The notes under the pieces were generated by a model that saw only the letters and a program-made list of their open reading frames with translations, ran no database searches and was not told the DNA's origin. The position numbers and the translations under genes are program-made. A stretch of DNA of 64,000 nt. Origin: Kitasatospora sp. NBC_00458. GTDB lineage: Bacteria; Actinomycetota; Actinomycetes; Streptomycetales; Streptomycetaceae. The stretch is taken from contig NZ_CP107904.1 of the NCBI RefSeq assembly GCF_036013975.1, positions 1,798,001 to 1,862,000 on the forward strand, read 5' to 3'. Positions 24,311 through 32,453 of this stretch are shown here, piece after piece. Every line of letters starts with the position of its first letter. The stretch's first letter is position 1.

Positions 24311-25684
24311 GTGGCGCGGGTTGCGGTGATCGGTGGAGGAATCAGCGGGCTGGGCACAGCGCTCATGCTCGGTCGTCGGGGCCACGCGGTCACGTTGTTC
24401 GAACAGGACGCGCGGCAGGCCGGGGACGACCTGCACCAGGACTTCTTCCGCTGGAGCAGGCCGCGCATCCCGCAGGCCGTCCAGCCCCACTCGCTCCTCG
24501 CACCGGTGCGCTCCGTGCTGCTCGCCGAGATACCCGACGTCTACGCGGACCTGCTGGCGCGCGGGGCCCGGGAGTACCACGAGTTCGACTGGTTCGGCGA
24601 GCACCCGCCGCATCGCGACGGCGACGAGGACCTGGTGACCCTGCGCACCCGCCGCATCGTGCTGGAGGCCTCGCTGACCTCGGCCGTACGACGGGAGCCC
24701 GGCATCGACGTGCGGCAGGGCGGCCGGGTGCAGGGCCTCACCTTCGACGCGGACCGCCCCACCCGGGTCACCGGCGTGCGGGTGGACGGCGGGGCGCACC
24801 CGGCGGACCTCGTCGTCGACGCGTCGGGCCGCCGCTCGCGCGTCCCCGACTGGCTGGTCGCGGCCGGCTGCCGCCCGCCCGTCGTCGAGAGCCACCGCAC
24901 CGGGCTCGCCTACCTCTGCCGCTGGTACCGGCTGCGCGGCGACGGCCCGCGTGACCCGGGGAAGGTGAAGAACGGTTCGGCCGCGCCGTACGCGATCGCC
25001 GGTGTCTTCCCCTCCGACAACGACACCTTCGCGGTGAACCTGCTGCTCTCCACGACTGATCCGACCCGCGGCGCGCTCACCGACCCCGCCGTGTTCGAGG
25101 CCGTCGCCCGCCGGTTCCCCGCCACCGCCGCCTGGCTCGACCTGGACCCCGAACCGCAGTCGGCCGTGCTGGCGATGGCCGGCCTGGACAACCGCTGGAC
25201 CTCGCTCGTCGACGAAGAAGGCCCGGTCGTCACCGGCCTGGTCAACACCGGGGACAGCCTCGTCCACACCAACCCCACCCTGGGGCACGGCGTGGCCTTC
25301 GGCCTGCGCGCCGCCCAGTACCTCGCCGGGCACGCCGACCGGATCGCCGCGGACCCCGCCGACTACCACGCCTGGGCGGCGCAGGCCCTCCGCCCGTGGT
25401 TCGACGACCAGGTGACGGCCGACCGCGCCAACGAGCAGCGCCTCACCGGGGGCGCGCCGCCGCCGGAGCGGCGGGCCGCCGCCCTGGCCGCCTGCGCGTT
25501 CGACGATCCCGTCGTCATGCGGGCCCGCGCCCACGTCCGCCACCTCCTGCAGCCGGCCGACGCCGCCTACGGCACCGACGAGGTGGACCGGCACGTCACC
25601 GCCTGGCTGGCGGCCAACCCGGACTTCTCCCCGGAGCACGACGGCCCGAGCCGCGCCGAGTGGGACGCGCTCATCCCGGGCTGA
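24311..25684 (+). CDS. FAD-dependent oxidoreductase / monooxygenase-like
   Basis: A protein of 457 residues from GTG 24311 (VARVAVIGGGISGLGTALMLGRRGHAVTLFEQD). The Rossmann dinucleotide-binding loop GGGISG and the acidic strand end are clear, the DG-type motif appears as VVDASGRRSRVPDWL, and the GD-type FAD motif as VNTGDSLVHTNPTLGHGVAFGL. This is the group A flavoprotein monooxygenase / halogenase-like fold. A halogenase WxWxIP motif was not seen. The start could also be ATG 24275. It stands alone with no linked regulator, and the substrate is unknown. Confidence 0.87.
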   Translation: MARVAVIGGGISGLGTALMLGRRGHAVTLFEQDARQAGDDLHQDFFRWSRPRIPQAVQPHSLLAPVRSVLLAEIPDVYADLLARGAREYHEFDWFGEHPPHRDGDEDLVTLRTRRIVLEASLTSAVRREPGIDVRQGGRVQGLTFDADRPTRVTGVRVDGGAHPADLVVDASGRRSRVPDWLVAAGCRPPVVESHRTGLAYLCRWYRLRGDGPRDPGKVKNGSAAPYAIAGVFPSDNDTFAVNLLLSTTDPTRGALTDPAVFEAVARRFPATAAWLDLDPEPQSAVLAMAGLDNRWTSLVDEEGPVVTGLVNTGDSLVHTNPTLGHGVAFGLRAAQYLAGHADRIAADPADYHAWAAQALRPWFDDQVTADRANEQRLTGGAPPPERRAAALAACAFDDPVVMRARAHVRHLLQPADAAYGTDEVDRHVTAWLAANPDFSPEHDGPSRAEWDALIPG

Positions 25685-25721
25685 GCGCCCCCCGGCGACC
25701 CTGCGGCCCGGCGGTCCGCCG

Positions 25722-26108
25722 CTACTTGCTGTGCACGATCTGGATCAGGTTGCCGCAGGTGTCGTCGAGGACCGCCGTGGTGACCGGGCCCATCTCCGTC
25801 GGCTCCTGCGTGAAGCGCACCCCGAGGGCGCGCAGCCGCTCGAACTCCGCCGGCACGTCGTCCACCGCGAAGGAGGTCGCCGGGATGCCGTCCCTGACCA
25901 GCGCCGTCTTGTACGGCTTCACCGCGGGGTGGCCGTCGGGCTCCAGCAGCAGTTCGGTCCCGTCGGGCGCCTCCGGCGAGACCACGGTCAGCCACCGGTC
26001 CTTGCCGATGGGGACCTCGGTCTTCTTCACGAAGCCCAGCACGTCCGTGTAGAAGCGCAGGGCCTTCTCCTGGTCGTCGACGAAGACGCTGGTCAGGTGG
26101 ATCCGCAT
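25722..26108 (-). CDS. VOC family protein
   Basis: A protein of 128 residues from ATG 26108 (MRIHLTSVFVDDQEKALRFYTDVLGFVKK). A single glyoxalase fold with LTVVSPEAPDGTELLLEP and the closing strand VLDDTCGNLIQIVHSK. This subgroup often occurs in actinomycetes beside AraC or ArsR genes and probably binds a metal or small electrophile. It is convergent with the flavoprotein gene. Confidence 0.93.
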   Translation of the reverse strand: MRIHLTSVFVDDQEKALRFYTDVLGFVKKTEVPIGKDRWLTVVSPEAPDGTELLLEPDGHPAVKPYKTALVRDGIPATSFAVDDVPAEFERLRALGVRFTQEPTEMGPVTTAVLDDTCGNLIQIVHSK

Positions 26109-26426
26109 GAGGCCCTCCGGGGCGTCGGGCCTGAGCCGCCGGGTCACGATGCGCTCAGGGGTTCGGTGTCCAGATCATGAAACCGGGTGCGCCGACGCCG
26201 CCCGCCCACCGACACGCGGCCCGTGGCCGGGCGCCGCGCGGGCCGTCGGGGCACGGACCGGCGCCCGGGGTACCGCCGGGCCGCTCCGGGCGATGCCCTG
26301 CCGTCCTCGGGAAGCCGGTGTCGTCCACGGCCGACAGCTCGGGCCGCCCCGGCCGCACCGCCCCCGACCGCACCGCCCCCGGCTGCATCGGCCCACACCG
26401 GCCGGGTGAGGACACCCGGCGGAGCG
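26109..26426. other. intergenic region, nothing recognised
   Basis: These 318 bp between two minus-strand genes are GC-rich with CCGCACCGCCCCCG-type low complexity near 26350-26380. No frame shows family features. Confidence 0.4.
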
Positions 26427-26915
26427 CTACCGGCCCACCGCCCGCCTGACGAGCGCGCCGATGCGCTCCTCGTCGGCCTCGGTCAGCTCCCGCACGGCGA
26501 AGGCGGTCGGCCACACGGCGCCGTCGTCGAGTGCCGCCTGGTCGCTGAAGCCGAGCGTGGCGTACCTCGACTTGAACTTCTCCGCGCTCTGGAAGTGGCA
26601 GACGACCTTGCCGTCCCTGGCGTACGCGGGCATCCCGTACCAGAGCTTGGGCGCGAGGTCCGGAGCGGCGGTCCTGATGATCCCGTGGATCCGCTCGGCG
26701 AGGACGCGGTCCGCCTCCGGCATCTCGGCGATCTTCGCGAGCACGTCCCGCTCCTCCGCGGCCGCCTTCTCCGCCCGGGACGAGCCGCGCCGCGCCGTCG
26801 CCTTCTTCTGCTCGCTCGCGTGGTCCTTCATCGCGGCCCGCTCCTCGGCGGTGAATCCGTCGTACTTCTCGGCGGTCGTGCCGGAGACCTCGGCGGGCGA
26901 CTTCGTGGACGGCAT
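26427..26915 (-). CDS. DUF1801 (YdhG-like) protein
   Basis: A protein of 162 residues. A charged N-terminal extension (EEERDVLAKIAEMPEADR) is followed by DUF1801: APDLAPKLWYGMPAYARDGKVVCHFQSAEKFKSRYATLGFSD. The fold is shared with frataxin-like iron chaperones such as YdhG of Bacillus. Here it belongs to the subgroup with a Lys/Glu-rich N-terminus. It lies near several VOC genes but is not clearly co-transcribed with them. Confidence 0.9.
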   Translation of the reverse strand: MPSTKSPAEVSGTTAEKYDGFTAEERAAMKDHASEQKKATARRGSSRAEKAAAEERDVLAKIAEMPEADRVLAERIHGIIRTAAPDLAPKLWYGMPAYARDGKVVCHFQSAEKFKSRYATLGFSDQAALDDGAVWPTAFAVRELTEADEERIGALVRRAVGR

Positions 26916-26981
26916 GGCGGGTTCCTCTCGTACGGGGTCAAGCGAGACGGGGTCAAGCGGGGCGGGAGCGGGGGCCGGAGG

Positions 26982-27647
26982 TCAGGACGGCGTGGGGGCG
27001 AGCGACTTGGCGGCCTCCCAGGCGAACCCGTCCGGGTCGGTGAAGTCGTCGGCGGTGCCCCCGAGGACGATGCGGTGCGAGCCGGTGCCGTCGACGGGCA
27101 CGCCGAGGTCCTTGGCGAGGGCACGGCGCTTGTACAGCGCCAGCGTGACCTGGCTGGACTTGCCGGGGGCGAACTCGGCGTACTTGCCGCCGAAGCTCTT
27201 GGCCACGGTCAGGCCCCGGCCGGTGTAGAGCTGCCTGGTGGCCTTCACGTCCTCGACGCCGATCAGCAGGACGACCGCGTCGATCTCGCGGGTGGCGGGG
27301 CCGGTGTCCTTCTTCGCCGAGGTCGCGATCTTCCAGATCGTCCCGTCCGGGGCCCGGACGACGCCGCTGTAGCCCCACAGCGACTTCGCGGCGGGCTTCA
27401 GGACCGTGGCGCCGGCGTCGACGGCGGCGTTGAAGAAGCCGTCGACGGTGGCCGGCCCGGACACGGTGAGCGCCAGGGTGAAGCCGCGGAATCCGGTGGA
27501 GTGCGCCGCGGACGCCCGCAGACGGATGTACGAGTCCACGCCGAAGGCGCTGTAGAAGCGGCCGGCGGCCTCGGGGTCGGCCACCTCCAGGGTGACGGAG
27601 GCGAGGGACGTACGGGCTGCGGTGGAAGCGGTGGTTGCCATGACCAT
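26982..27647 (-). CDS. two-domain VOC family protein
   Basis: A protein of 221 residues with two glyoxalase units: ASVTLEVADPEAAGRFYSAFGVD..., then VVLLIGVEDVKATRQLYTGRGLTVAKSFGGKYAEF. The second half ends with HRIVLGGTADDFTDPDGFAWEAA. ATG 27647 overlaps the stop of the AraC gene as TGATG, which indicates translational coupling; ATG 27641 is a second option. A 16-bp element found again before the VOC gene at 28322 lies inside the end of the AraC frame, so this gene may also have its own promoter. Confidence 0.9.
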   Translation of the reverse strand: MVMATTASTAARTSLASVTLEVADPEAAGRFYSAFGVDSYIRLRASAAHSTGFRGFTLALTVSGPATVDGFFNAAVDAGATVLKPAAKSLWGYSGVVRAPDGTIWKIATSAKKDTGPATREIDAVVLLIGVEDVKATRQLYTGRGLTVAKSFGGKYAEFAPGKSSQVTLALYKRRALAKDLGVPVDGTGSHRIVLGGTADDFTDPDGFAWEAAKSLAPTPS

Positions 27648-28168
27648 CACGCTAGGGGCTGCTCGGCGGCCGGGGCTTCTCGATTCCTGACCGGTCTCGA
27701 AACCTGCTTCGCCACGCACGCCGGCATCCCCTCCACCTTGACCGCCGTCCCCGCGTCGGGGGCCGCTCCCGCGGCGTCGGTGTGACCGGCCGCCGCGTCC
27801 GCCGCCTGGCGCCGGAAGGCCCCGGGCGGCATGCCGACCAGCTCGGTGAAGCGGGTGGTGAACGTGCCCAGCGACGCGCAGCCGACCTCGAAGCAGATCT
27901 CGGTGACACTGAGGTCGCCCCGCCGCAGCAGCGCCGCCGCCCGCTCGATGCGACGCGTCATCAGGTACGCGTACGGCGACTCGCCGTACGCGGCCCGGAA
28001 CTGCCGGCTCAGGTGCCCGGCGGACATGTTCACGTCCCGGGCGAGCGCCTCCACGTTCAGCGGCTGCGCGTACTCCCTGTCGATCCGGTCGCGGACGCGG
28101 CGCAGCCGCGCGAGATCGGCCAGGCGCTGCGCCTGGACGCGTGCACGCCGCCATTCGGACTTGCACAT
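27647..28168 (-). CDS. AraC family regulator
   Basis: A protein of 173 residues from ATG 28168, with GGGGAGGA upstream. The two AraC helix-turn-helix units are at about 20-110: DREYAQPLNVEALARDVNMSAGHLSRQFRAAYGESPYAYLMTRRIERA, then LSVTEICFEVGCASLGTFTTRFTELVGMPPGAFR. No ligand-binding N-terminal domain exists, so it is a stand-alone DNA-binding unit like MarA/SoxS, with a C-terminal tail containing two Cys-linked stretches. It is coupled to the downstream VOC gene, and another VOC gene sits just upstream. Confidence 0.94.
   Translation of the reverse strand: MCKSEWRRARVQAQRLADLARLRRVRDRIDREYAQPLNVEALARDVNMSAGHLSRQFRAAYGESPYAYLMTRRIERAAALLRRGDLSVTEICFEVGCASLGTFTTRFTELVGMPPGAFRRQAADAAAGHTDAAGAAPDAGTAVKVEGMPACVAKQVSRPVRNREAPAAEQPLA
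27675..27690 (-). promoter_or_regulatory. conserved element TCAGGAATCGAGAAGC, copy 1
   Basis: On the minus strand TCAGGAATCGAGAAGC is followed after 15 bp by GCCCCTAGC and, 9 bp later, by ATG 27641 of the VOC gene. The same three-part layout occurs at 28766-28781. It lies inside the 3' end of the AraC gene. Confidence 0.6.
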
Positions 28169-28321
28169 GGATCCGTCCTCCCCTTGGTCCTTCATCTTCC
28201 ACTTCCCCTTCCACCGACGTCTTCGGGTGCCCGGTGGTCCGCCCGGGCGGACCACCGGACCCCGCCCGCCGGGCGGGCGGGCGCGGTACCGGCCCGCACC
28301 GCCGCACCGGCCCCGTACGGC

Positions 28322-28732
28322 TCAGCGCACCTCCTGGATGCGGACCAGGTTGCCCGCGGGATCGCGGAACGCGCAGTCGCGCACGCCGTACGGCTGCCGG
28401 GTCGGCTCCTGGACGACCTCGGTGTCACCGGCCTGCACCTTCTCGAACGTGGCGTCGAGGTCGGGGGTGGCCAGCAGGATCCAGCCGTAGGTGCCCTTGG
28501 CCATCATCTCGGTGATCATGCGGTGCTCGTCCTCGGTGATGCCGGGGTCGGCGGCGGGCGGCGCCAGCAGGATCGACGTGCCCGGCTGACCGGCCGGACC
28601 GACCGTGATCCAGCGCATCCTGCCCTGCCCGACGTCGCTGCGGACCTCGAAACCGAGGACGTCGCGGTAGAAGGCGAGCGACGCGTCCGGGTCGTCGTGC
28701 GGAAGGGCGGTCGTGTGAATGGTGATGTCCAT
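28322..28732 (-). CDS. VOC family protein
   Basis: A protein of 136 residues. MDITIHTTALPHDDPDASLAFYRDVLGFEVRSDVGQGRMRWITVGP and the end PYGVRDCAFRDPAGNLVRIQEVR are typical of the bleomycin-resistance-like VOC branch. The segment EDEHRMITEMMAKGTYGWILLAT fits the middle of the fold. A copy of the TCAGGAATCGAGAAGC element lies exactly 33 bp before its ATG. The AraC gene begins 153 bp downstream, so this gene probably belongs to the same regulon. Confidence 0.93.
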   Translation of the reverse strand: MDITIHTTALPHDDPDASLAFYRDVLGFEVRSDVGQGRMRWITVGPAGQPGTSILLAPPAADPGITEDEHRMITEMMAKGTYGWILLATPDLDATFEKVQAGDTEVVQEPTRQPYGVRDCAFRDPAGNLVRIQEVR

Positions 28733-28765
28733 GGTGAGCAGGCTAGGGGCGGCTCCGTGGAGCGC

Positions 28766-28781
28766 GCTTCTCGATTCCTGA
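28766..28781 (-). promoter_or_regulatory. conserved element TCAGGAATCGAGAAGC, copy 2
   Basis: Identical in sequence, in spacing to GCCCCTAGC and in distance to ATG (33 bp) to the copy at 27675-27690. It is a candidate AraC-type operator or promoter. Confidence 0.65.
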
Positions 28782-29075
28782 TCGGCCCGGACACACCAGG
28801 ACGTTCACGGGCATCCCACCCGCGGGTCTCCGCCTCCCGTGCGGGTGCACTCCGCCGTGGGGGCCGGCGACCGTCGGGCCCGCGGACGACGTGGCGCCAC
28901 CACGGCGTCAGGGGATGTCATGAGCGTCGTGGGCAAGGCCCTCCGCCCGATCGACGGCGAGCACCGGAGCGTCTGCACTCCGCACCCCCGGCGCCTTCCG
29001 GGTTCCGCCGCGGACGACGGTGCGTCAGGCCCGCTTCAGCGGACCGGCCGGCCGGGCGCCGCAGCACGTACTCGA

Positions 29076-29288
29076 TCACGTGGCGGACGCCGGAGGCTGC
29101 ACGACGGACAGCCGACGGGTGGCCTCCCGCACCGTCACGGCCAGCCGCCCGACCTCCACCGCCAGCCGCTCCCGCCCCGCCGGGGACAGGGTGAAGATCC
29201 GTCGGGCCCGCCCGTCGACACCCGGCCCCGGAGGTCCGGGTCCGCCGCCCACCCGGCCGAGCCCCGGCGGCCCCGACCGTCGCCGCAA
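29076..29288 (-). pseudogene. remnant of a PadR-type regulator end
   Basis: The minus-strand frame reads GRARRIFTLSPAGRERLAVEVGRLAVTVREATRRL, which matches the wing and C-terminal helix of PadR regulators (RRYYxLTxxGRxxL). No HTH precedes it, and the frame runs directly into the TetR gene. It is most likely the left-over tail of a deleted PadR gene. The DNA from 28782 to 29075 holds nothing else recognisable. Confidence 0.5.
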
Positions 29289-29291
29289 CCC

Positions 29292-29948
29292 TCAACCGGC
29301 TCGCAGGGCCGACAGAACGCTTCCCAGGCCCTCGCCGAGGAGCCCGAAGGCCCGGTCGGCGTCCGAGACGGCCTCGGGGTGGACCTCGTCCGCGGTGCGC
29401 CCGGCGACGATCTTCCGCCAGTTCTCCCGGGCGAGGACCTGGTGGACGGCGACGAGCTGGGTGGCGGCCAGCCGCGGCGCCAGGTCGTACGGCTCGACGG
29501 CGACCGCCTCGCGCAGGGCTTCGGCGAGGGCGTCCTGGTCCTGGGCGCCGAAGCGGGCGAGCCGCGCCTCCAGGGCCGGGGTGGAGTACACCAGGCCGTG
29601 GAAGGCGAGCACCTCGGGATGGTCGTTGAGGCCGGTGACGGGGTCGCGTTCCTTCAGGCCGGTGCGGAAGTGGCGGTGCAGCGCCGTCAGCGGCGGCTCC
29701 CCGGGGGCGCGCTCGCGCACGACGCGGGCCGCCTCGCCCTGGTGGTCGGCGAACCGGTGCAGGACCAGGTCCTCCTTGGAGGGGAAGTACCGGAAGAGCG
29801 TCGGCTTCGACACCTCCGCGGCGGCGGCGACGTCGGCGACCGAGACCCGGTCGTACCCGAGCTCCAGGAACAGCGTGATCGCCGCGTCGGAGATGGCCCG
29901 GTGCGTCCGCTCCTTCTTGCGCGCCCGCAGACCCGTCTGCTCGTTCAT
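29292..29948 (-). CDS. TetR/AcrR family regulator
   Basis: A protein of 218 residues. The HTH is RTHRAISDAAITLFLELGYDRVSVADVAAAAEVSKPTLFRYFPSKEDLV, the canonical TetR form. The C-terminal domain contains LVYSTPALEARLARFGAQDQDALAEALREAV and resembles regulators of flavoprotein monooxygenases. It is divergent from such a gene (30104), and three GCAACCCGGT-type half-sites lie between them, the expected repressor/target layout. Confidence 0.94.
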   Translation of the reverse strand: MNEQTGLRARKKERTHRAISDAAITLFLELGYDRVSVADVAAAAEVSKPTLFRYFPSKEDLVLHRFADHQGEAARVVRERAPGEPPLTALHRHFRTGLKERDPVTGLNDHPEVLAFHGLVYSTPALEARLARFGAQDQDALAEALREAVAVEPYDLAPRLAATQLVAVHQVLARENWRKIVAGRTADEVHPEAVSDADRAFGLLGEGLGSVLSALRAG

Positions 29949-29970
29949 GCGGTCCACCGTAGCACGCGGT

Positions 29971-30017
29971 GCAACCCGGTCTCTATCGTTACCCGGTTGC
30001 GTTTTTAACCGGGTTGC
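29971..30017. promoter_or_regulatory. three-half-site operator for the TetR regulator
   Basis: GCAACCCGGT (29971-29980), ACCCGGTTGC (29991-30000) and ACCGGGTTGC (30008-30017). The outer two are exact inverted copies and the middle one is a near-copy. CGTGACGTCACG (30076-30087) is a further 12-bp perfect palindrome closer to the monooxygenase. Confidence 0.7.
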
Positions 30018-30103
30018 GCTTTCCTGGAGGCCGAACGAACACGCCGAACGACACGACGAACGAACACGAGCGCGACGTGACGTCACGCAGACGAGGAGTA
30101 CCT

Positions 30104-31666
30104 GTGACCAGCGTGCTGATCGTGGGGGCCGGACCGACCGGACTGACACTGGCCTGCGACCTCGCCCGGCGGGGCATCGCGGTACGGATCATCGAGAAGG
30201 CGCCGGAGTACCCCCGCAGCTCACGGGCCAAGGGCCCGAACCCCCGCAGCCTCGAAGTCCTCGACGACCTCGGCGTCGTCGACCGGATCCTCGCCGCCGG
30301 CGCGGAGCCCCCGGTGATGCGCAAGTACCGGGACGGGCGGCCGATCGCCGACACCCACCCGTACGAGGGCTCCCGTCCGACCCCGGACGCGCCCTACGAC
30401 CGGGGGTGGCTCATCGCCCAGTGGAGGCTGGAGGAGGTCCTGAGGAACCGCCTCGCCGAGTACGGCGTGAGCGTCGAACTGGCCACCGAACTGGTCGGGT
30501 TCGCGCAGGACGGCGACGGAGTCGTCGCCACGCTCGCCGACGGCGGGCGCATCGGAGCGCGCTACCTGGTGGGCTGCGACGGCGGCCACAGTCCGGTCCG
30601 GAAGCTGCTGGGCGTCTCCTTCGCCGGCCGGACGGCCGAGGACCAGGTGATGGTCTGCGGAGACGTCGAACTCGACGGGCCGGACCGCGACCGCTGGCAC
30701 CAGTGGTTCGACGAGGACGGCGCGGTGATGCTCTGTCCGATCCCCGGCACCCGGTCGGGGTGGTGGTTCCAGGCCGGGCCCGAACGGGACGACGACGGCA
30801 GTCCGGTCGAGCCCTCGCGGGAGGGCTTCCAGCGGCTCCTCGACCGGCACGCCAGGATGCCCGGCGCACGGCTGACCGACGCGTCCCTGCTGTCGACCTA
30901 CCGGGTCAACGTGCGGATGGCCGACCGTTACCGGGTCGGCCGGGCGTTCCTCGCCGGTGACGCCGCGCACGTCCACCCCATCGCGGGCGGGCTGGGCATG
31001 AACACCGGCATCCAGGACGCCTTCAACCTGGGCTGGAAGCTGGCCGCGGTCCTGACCGGCCGGGCGGGGGCCGACCTGCTCGACACCTACGAGGAGGAGC
31101 GGCTGCCGGTCGCCGCCTGGACCCTGGACCTCACCTCCGAACGCCTGAGCGCCGCCCTGGAGGCCATCAAGGAGCCGGGCGGCGGCCTGGACGTGGTGTT
31201 CACGCCCGAGACGACCAACCTCGGTCTGGGGTACCGGTGGAGCTCGCTCTCCCGCGAGCCCGACGGTCGGCGCGGCGCTGCCGACGAACCCGGGCAGGAC
31301 GGTCCGGGCGGCCGACTGCGGGCCGGCGACCGCGCCCCGGACGCACCGTGCCGCGACGGCGCGACCGGCGCCCCGGTCCGCCTCTTCGAGGTGTTCGCCG
31401 GTCCCCACTTCACGCTCCTCGGCTTCGGCGCCGGCTCGGCCCCGGCGCTGCGGGAAGCAGCCGCGGCGCACGGCGACGCCGTGCGGGTGTGCGCGGTGGA
31501 CGCCGGGCCGGAAGGGCTGCTCGACGACCGGGGCCACGCCCGGTCGGCCTACGGGATCACCGGGGACGCGCTGGTGCTGATCCGGCCCGACAACCACGTG
31601 GCCCTGACCGCACCGGCGGACGACGCCCGGGCGGTGACGGACTACTTGGAGGGCCTCGGCCGCTGA
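30104..31666 (+). CDS. FAD-dependent aromatic monooxygenase (rifampicin-monooxygenase-like)
   Basis: A protein of 520 residues from GTG 30104, with GAGGAG 5 nt upstream. It has the FAD loop VLIVGAGPTGLTLACDLARRGIAV, the DG motif LVGCDGGHSPVRKLLGVSFAG, and the GD motif FLAGDAAHVHPIAGGLGMNTGIQDAFNLGWKLA. The C-terminal thioredoxin-like domain (from about 400) ends with SAYGITGDALVLIRPDNHVALTA. This is the PheA/TetX/Rox-type group A monooxygenase, which hydroxylates phenolic or polyketide substrates, including rifamycins in Rox enzymes. It is probably repressed by the divergent TetR protein. The substrate is inferred only in general terms. Confidence 0.93.
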   Translation: MTSVLIVGAGPTGLTLACDLARRGIAVRIIEKAPEYPRSSRAKGPNPRSLEVLDDLGVVDRILAAGAEPPVMRKYRDGRPIADTHPYEGSRPTPDAPYDRGWLIAQWRLEEVLRNRLAEYGVSVELATELVGFAQDGDGVVATLADGGRIGARYLVGCDGGHSPVRKLLGVSFAGRTAEDQVMVCGDVELDGPDRDRWHQWFDEDGAVMLCPIPGTRSGWWFQAGPERDDDGSPVEPSREGFQRLLDRHARMPGARLTDASLLSTYRVNVRMADRYRVGRAFLAGDAAHVHPIAGGLGMNTGIQDAFNLGWKLAAVLTGRAGADLLDTYEEERLPVAAWTLDLTSERLSAALEAIKEPGGGLDVVFTPETTNLGLGYRWSSLSREPDGRRGAADEPGQDGPGGRLRAGDRAPDAPCRDGATGAPVRLFEVFAGPHFTLLGFGAGSAPALREAAAAHGDAVRVCAVDAGPEGLLDDRGHARSAYGITGDALVLIRPDNHVALTAPADDARAVTDYLEGLGR

Positions 31667-31716
31667 CCGGCCGCCGTCCGGCAGCCGACGCGGCACTCGA
31701 CCGGCATCCGACAGGT

Positions 31717-31745
31717 GGTTCCCGGCCCCGCCCGGGCCGGGAGCC
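31717..31745. terminator. 12-bp hairpin terminator
   Basis: GGTTCCCGGCCC, a 5-nt loop, then GGGCCGGGAGCC (one G-U pair), between the convergent monooxygenase and membrane protein genes. Confidence 0.75.
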
Positions 31746-31757
31746 GCCCCCTGGCCG

Positions 31758-32453
31758 TCAGCCGATGCCGAAGCTCACGATCACCCGGGCCGGAGTCCGG
31801 AACGCGGCGCCGCCGGCGGGGGAACGCTCGACCAGGACGCCGACCCCCGTCCCCGTCCCCCGGTTCCAGTAGCTCCAGGCGGGCTCCCTGAGCGCCGGGC
31901 CGCAGAGCTCGTCGGGAGGCTCGCTCTCGCCCCTGACCATCCCGTACGGGCTGCCGTAGGCCCTGTCGAACAGGGGCTTCGACTCCGGGATCACCCCGGC
32001 ACGGTGCAGGTAGTCCGGCACCTGGCCGCTGAGGAAGGAGACCGTGGCGACGCCGTTCCTGGTGAAGTAGTGGACGTCCGAGGCGTCTTCGGGGATCCGC
32101 ACTCCCCCGTCCGAGATGACCCCGGACAGCACCGCGTCACTGCCCTCACAGGCCCGGGAGTCCCCGAAGGGGTAGTACAGGTCGTCCCAGAGCACCCAGA
32201 CGACGCCCCCTGCCACCAGGGTGACGACGGCCACCACGAACGCCAGGCAGGACAGCCACCCGACCCGTCCGGCGGCATCGCGGGGAGCATCCTCCTCGCG
32301 GTCCAGCAGGGGGATCACGTCCTCCCCGTCCTCCCCCTCCTCGCCCGGCCCTCCGCCCGGCTCCTCGTCCAGTACGTCGTCCAGTACGTCGTCCAGTTCC
32401 AGCACCTCGTCCAGCGGGAATCTCCCGCCGTCCCCGCCCTCGGCACGCGTCAA
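31758..32453 (-). CDS. single-pass membrane protein, acidic N-terminus
   Basis: A protein of 231 residues if TTG 32453 is used, which has GGGGAGGGGACGGGG upstream; ATG 32576 would add 41 residues but lacks a ribosome site. The cytoplasmic part is very acidic (VLELDDVLDDVLDEE, GEEGEDGEDVIPLLDREED). One membrane helix follows (LSCLAFVVAVVTLVAGGVVWVLW), then an exported domain of about 140 residues with two widely spaced Cys (SRACEGSD and DELCGPAL). The exported segment HYFTRNGVATVSFLSGQVPDYLHRAG looks folded. The family is not recognised. It is not obviously linked to the peptide gene further right. Confidence 0.65.
   Translation of the reverse strand: MTRAEGGDGGRFPLDEVLELDDVLDDVLDEEPGGGPGEEGEDGEDVIPLLDREEDAPRDAAGRVGWLSCLAFVVAVVTLVAGGVVWVLWDDLYYPFGDSRACEGSDAVLSGVISDGGVRIPEDASDVHYFTRNGVATVSFLSGQVPDYLHRAGVIPESKPLFDRAYGSPYGMVRGESEPPDELCGPALREPAWSYWNRGTGTGVGVLVERSPAGGAAFRTPARVIVSFGIG

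Noticed and set aside
31758..32453. The acidic membrane protein as exporter or protease of the RiPP
   Set aside because: It is on the opposite strand 744 bp away, has only one helix, and shows no transporter or peptidase motif.
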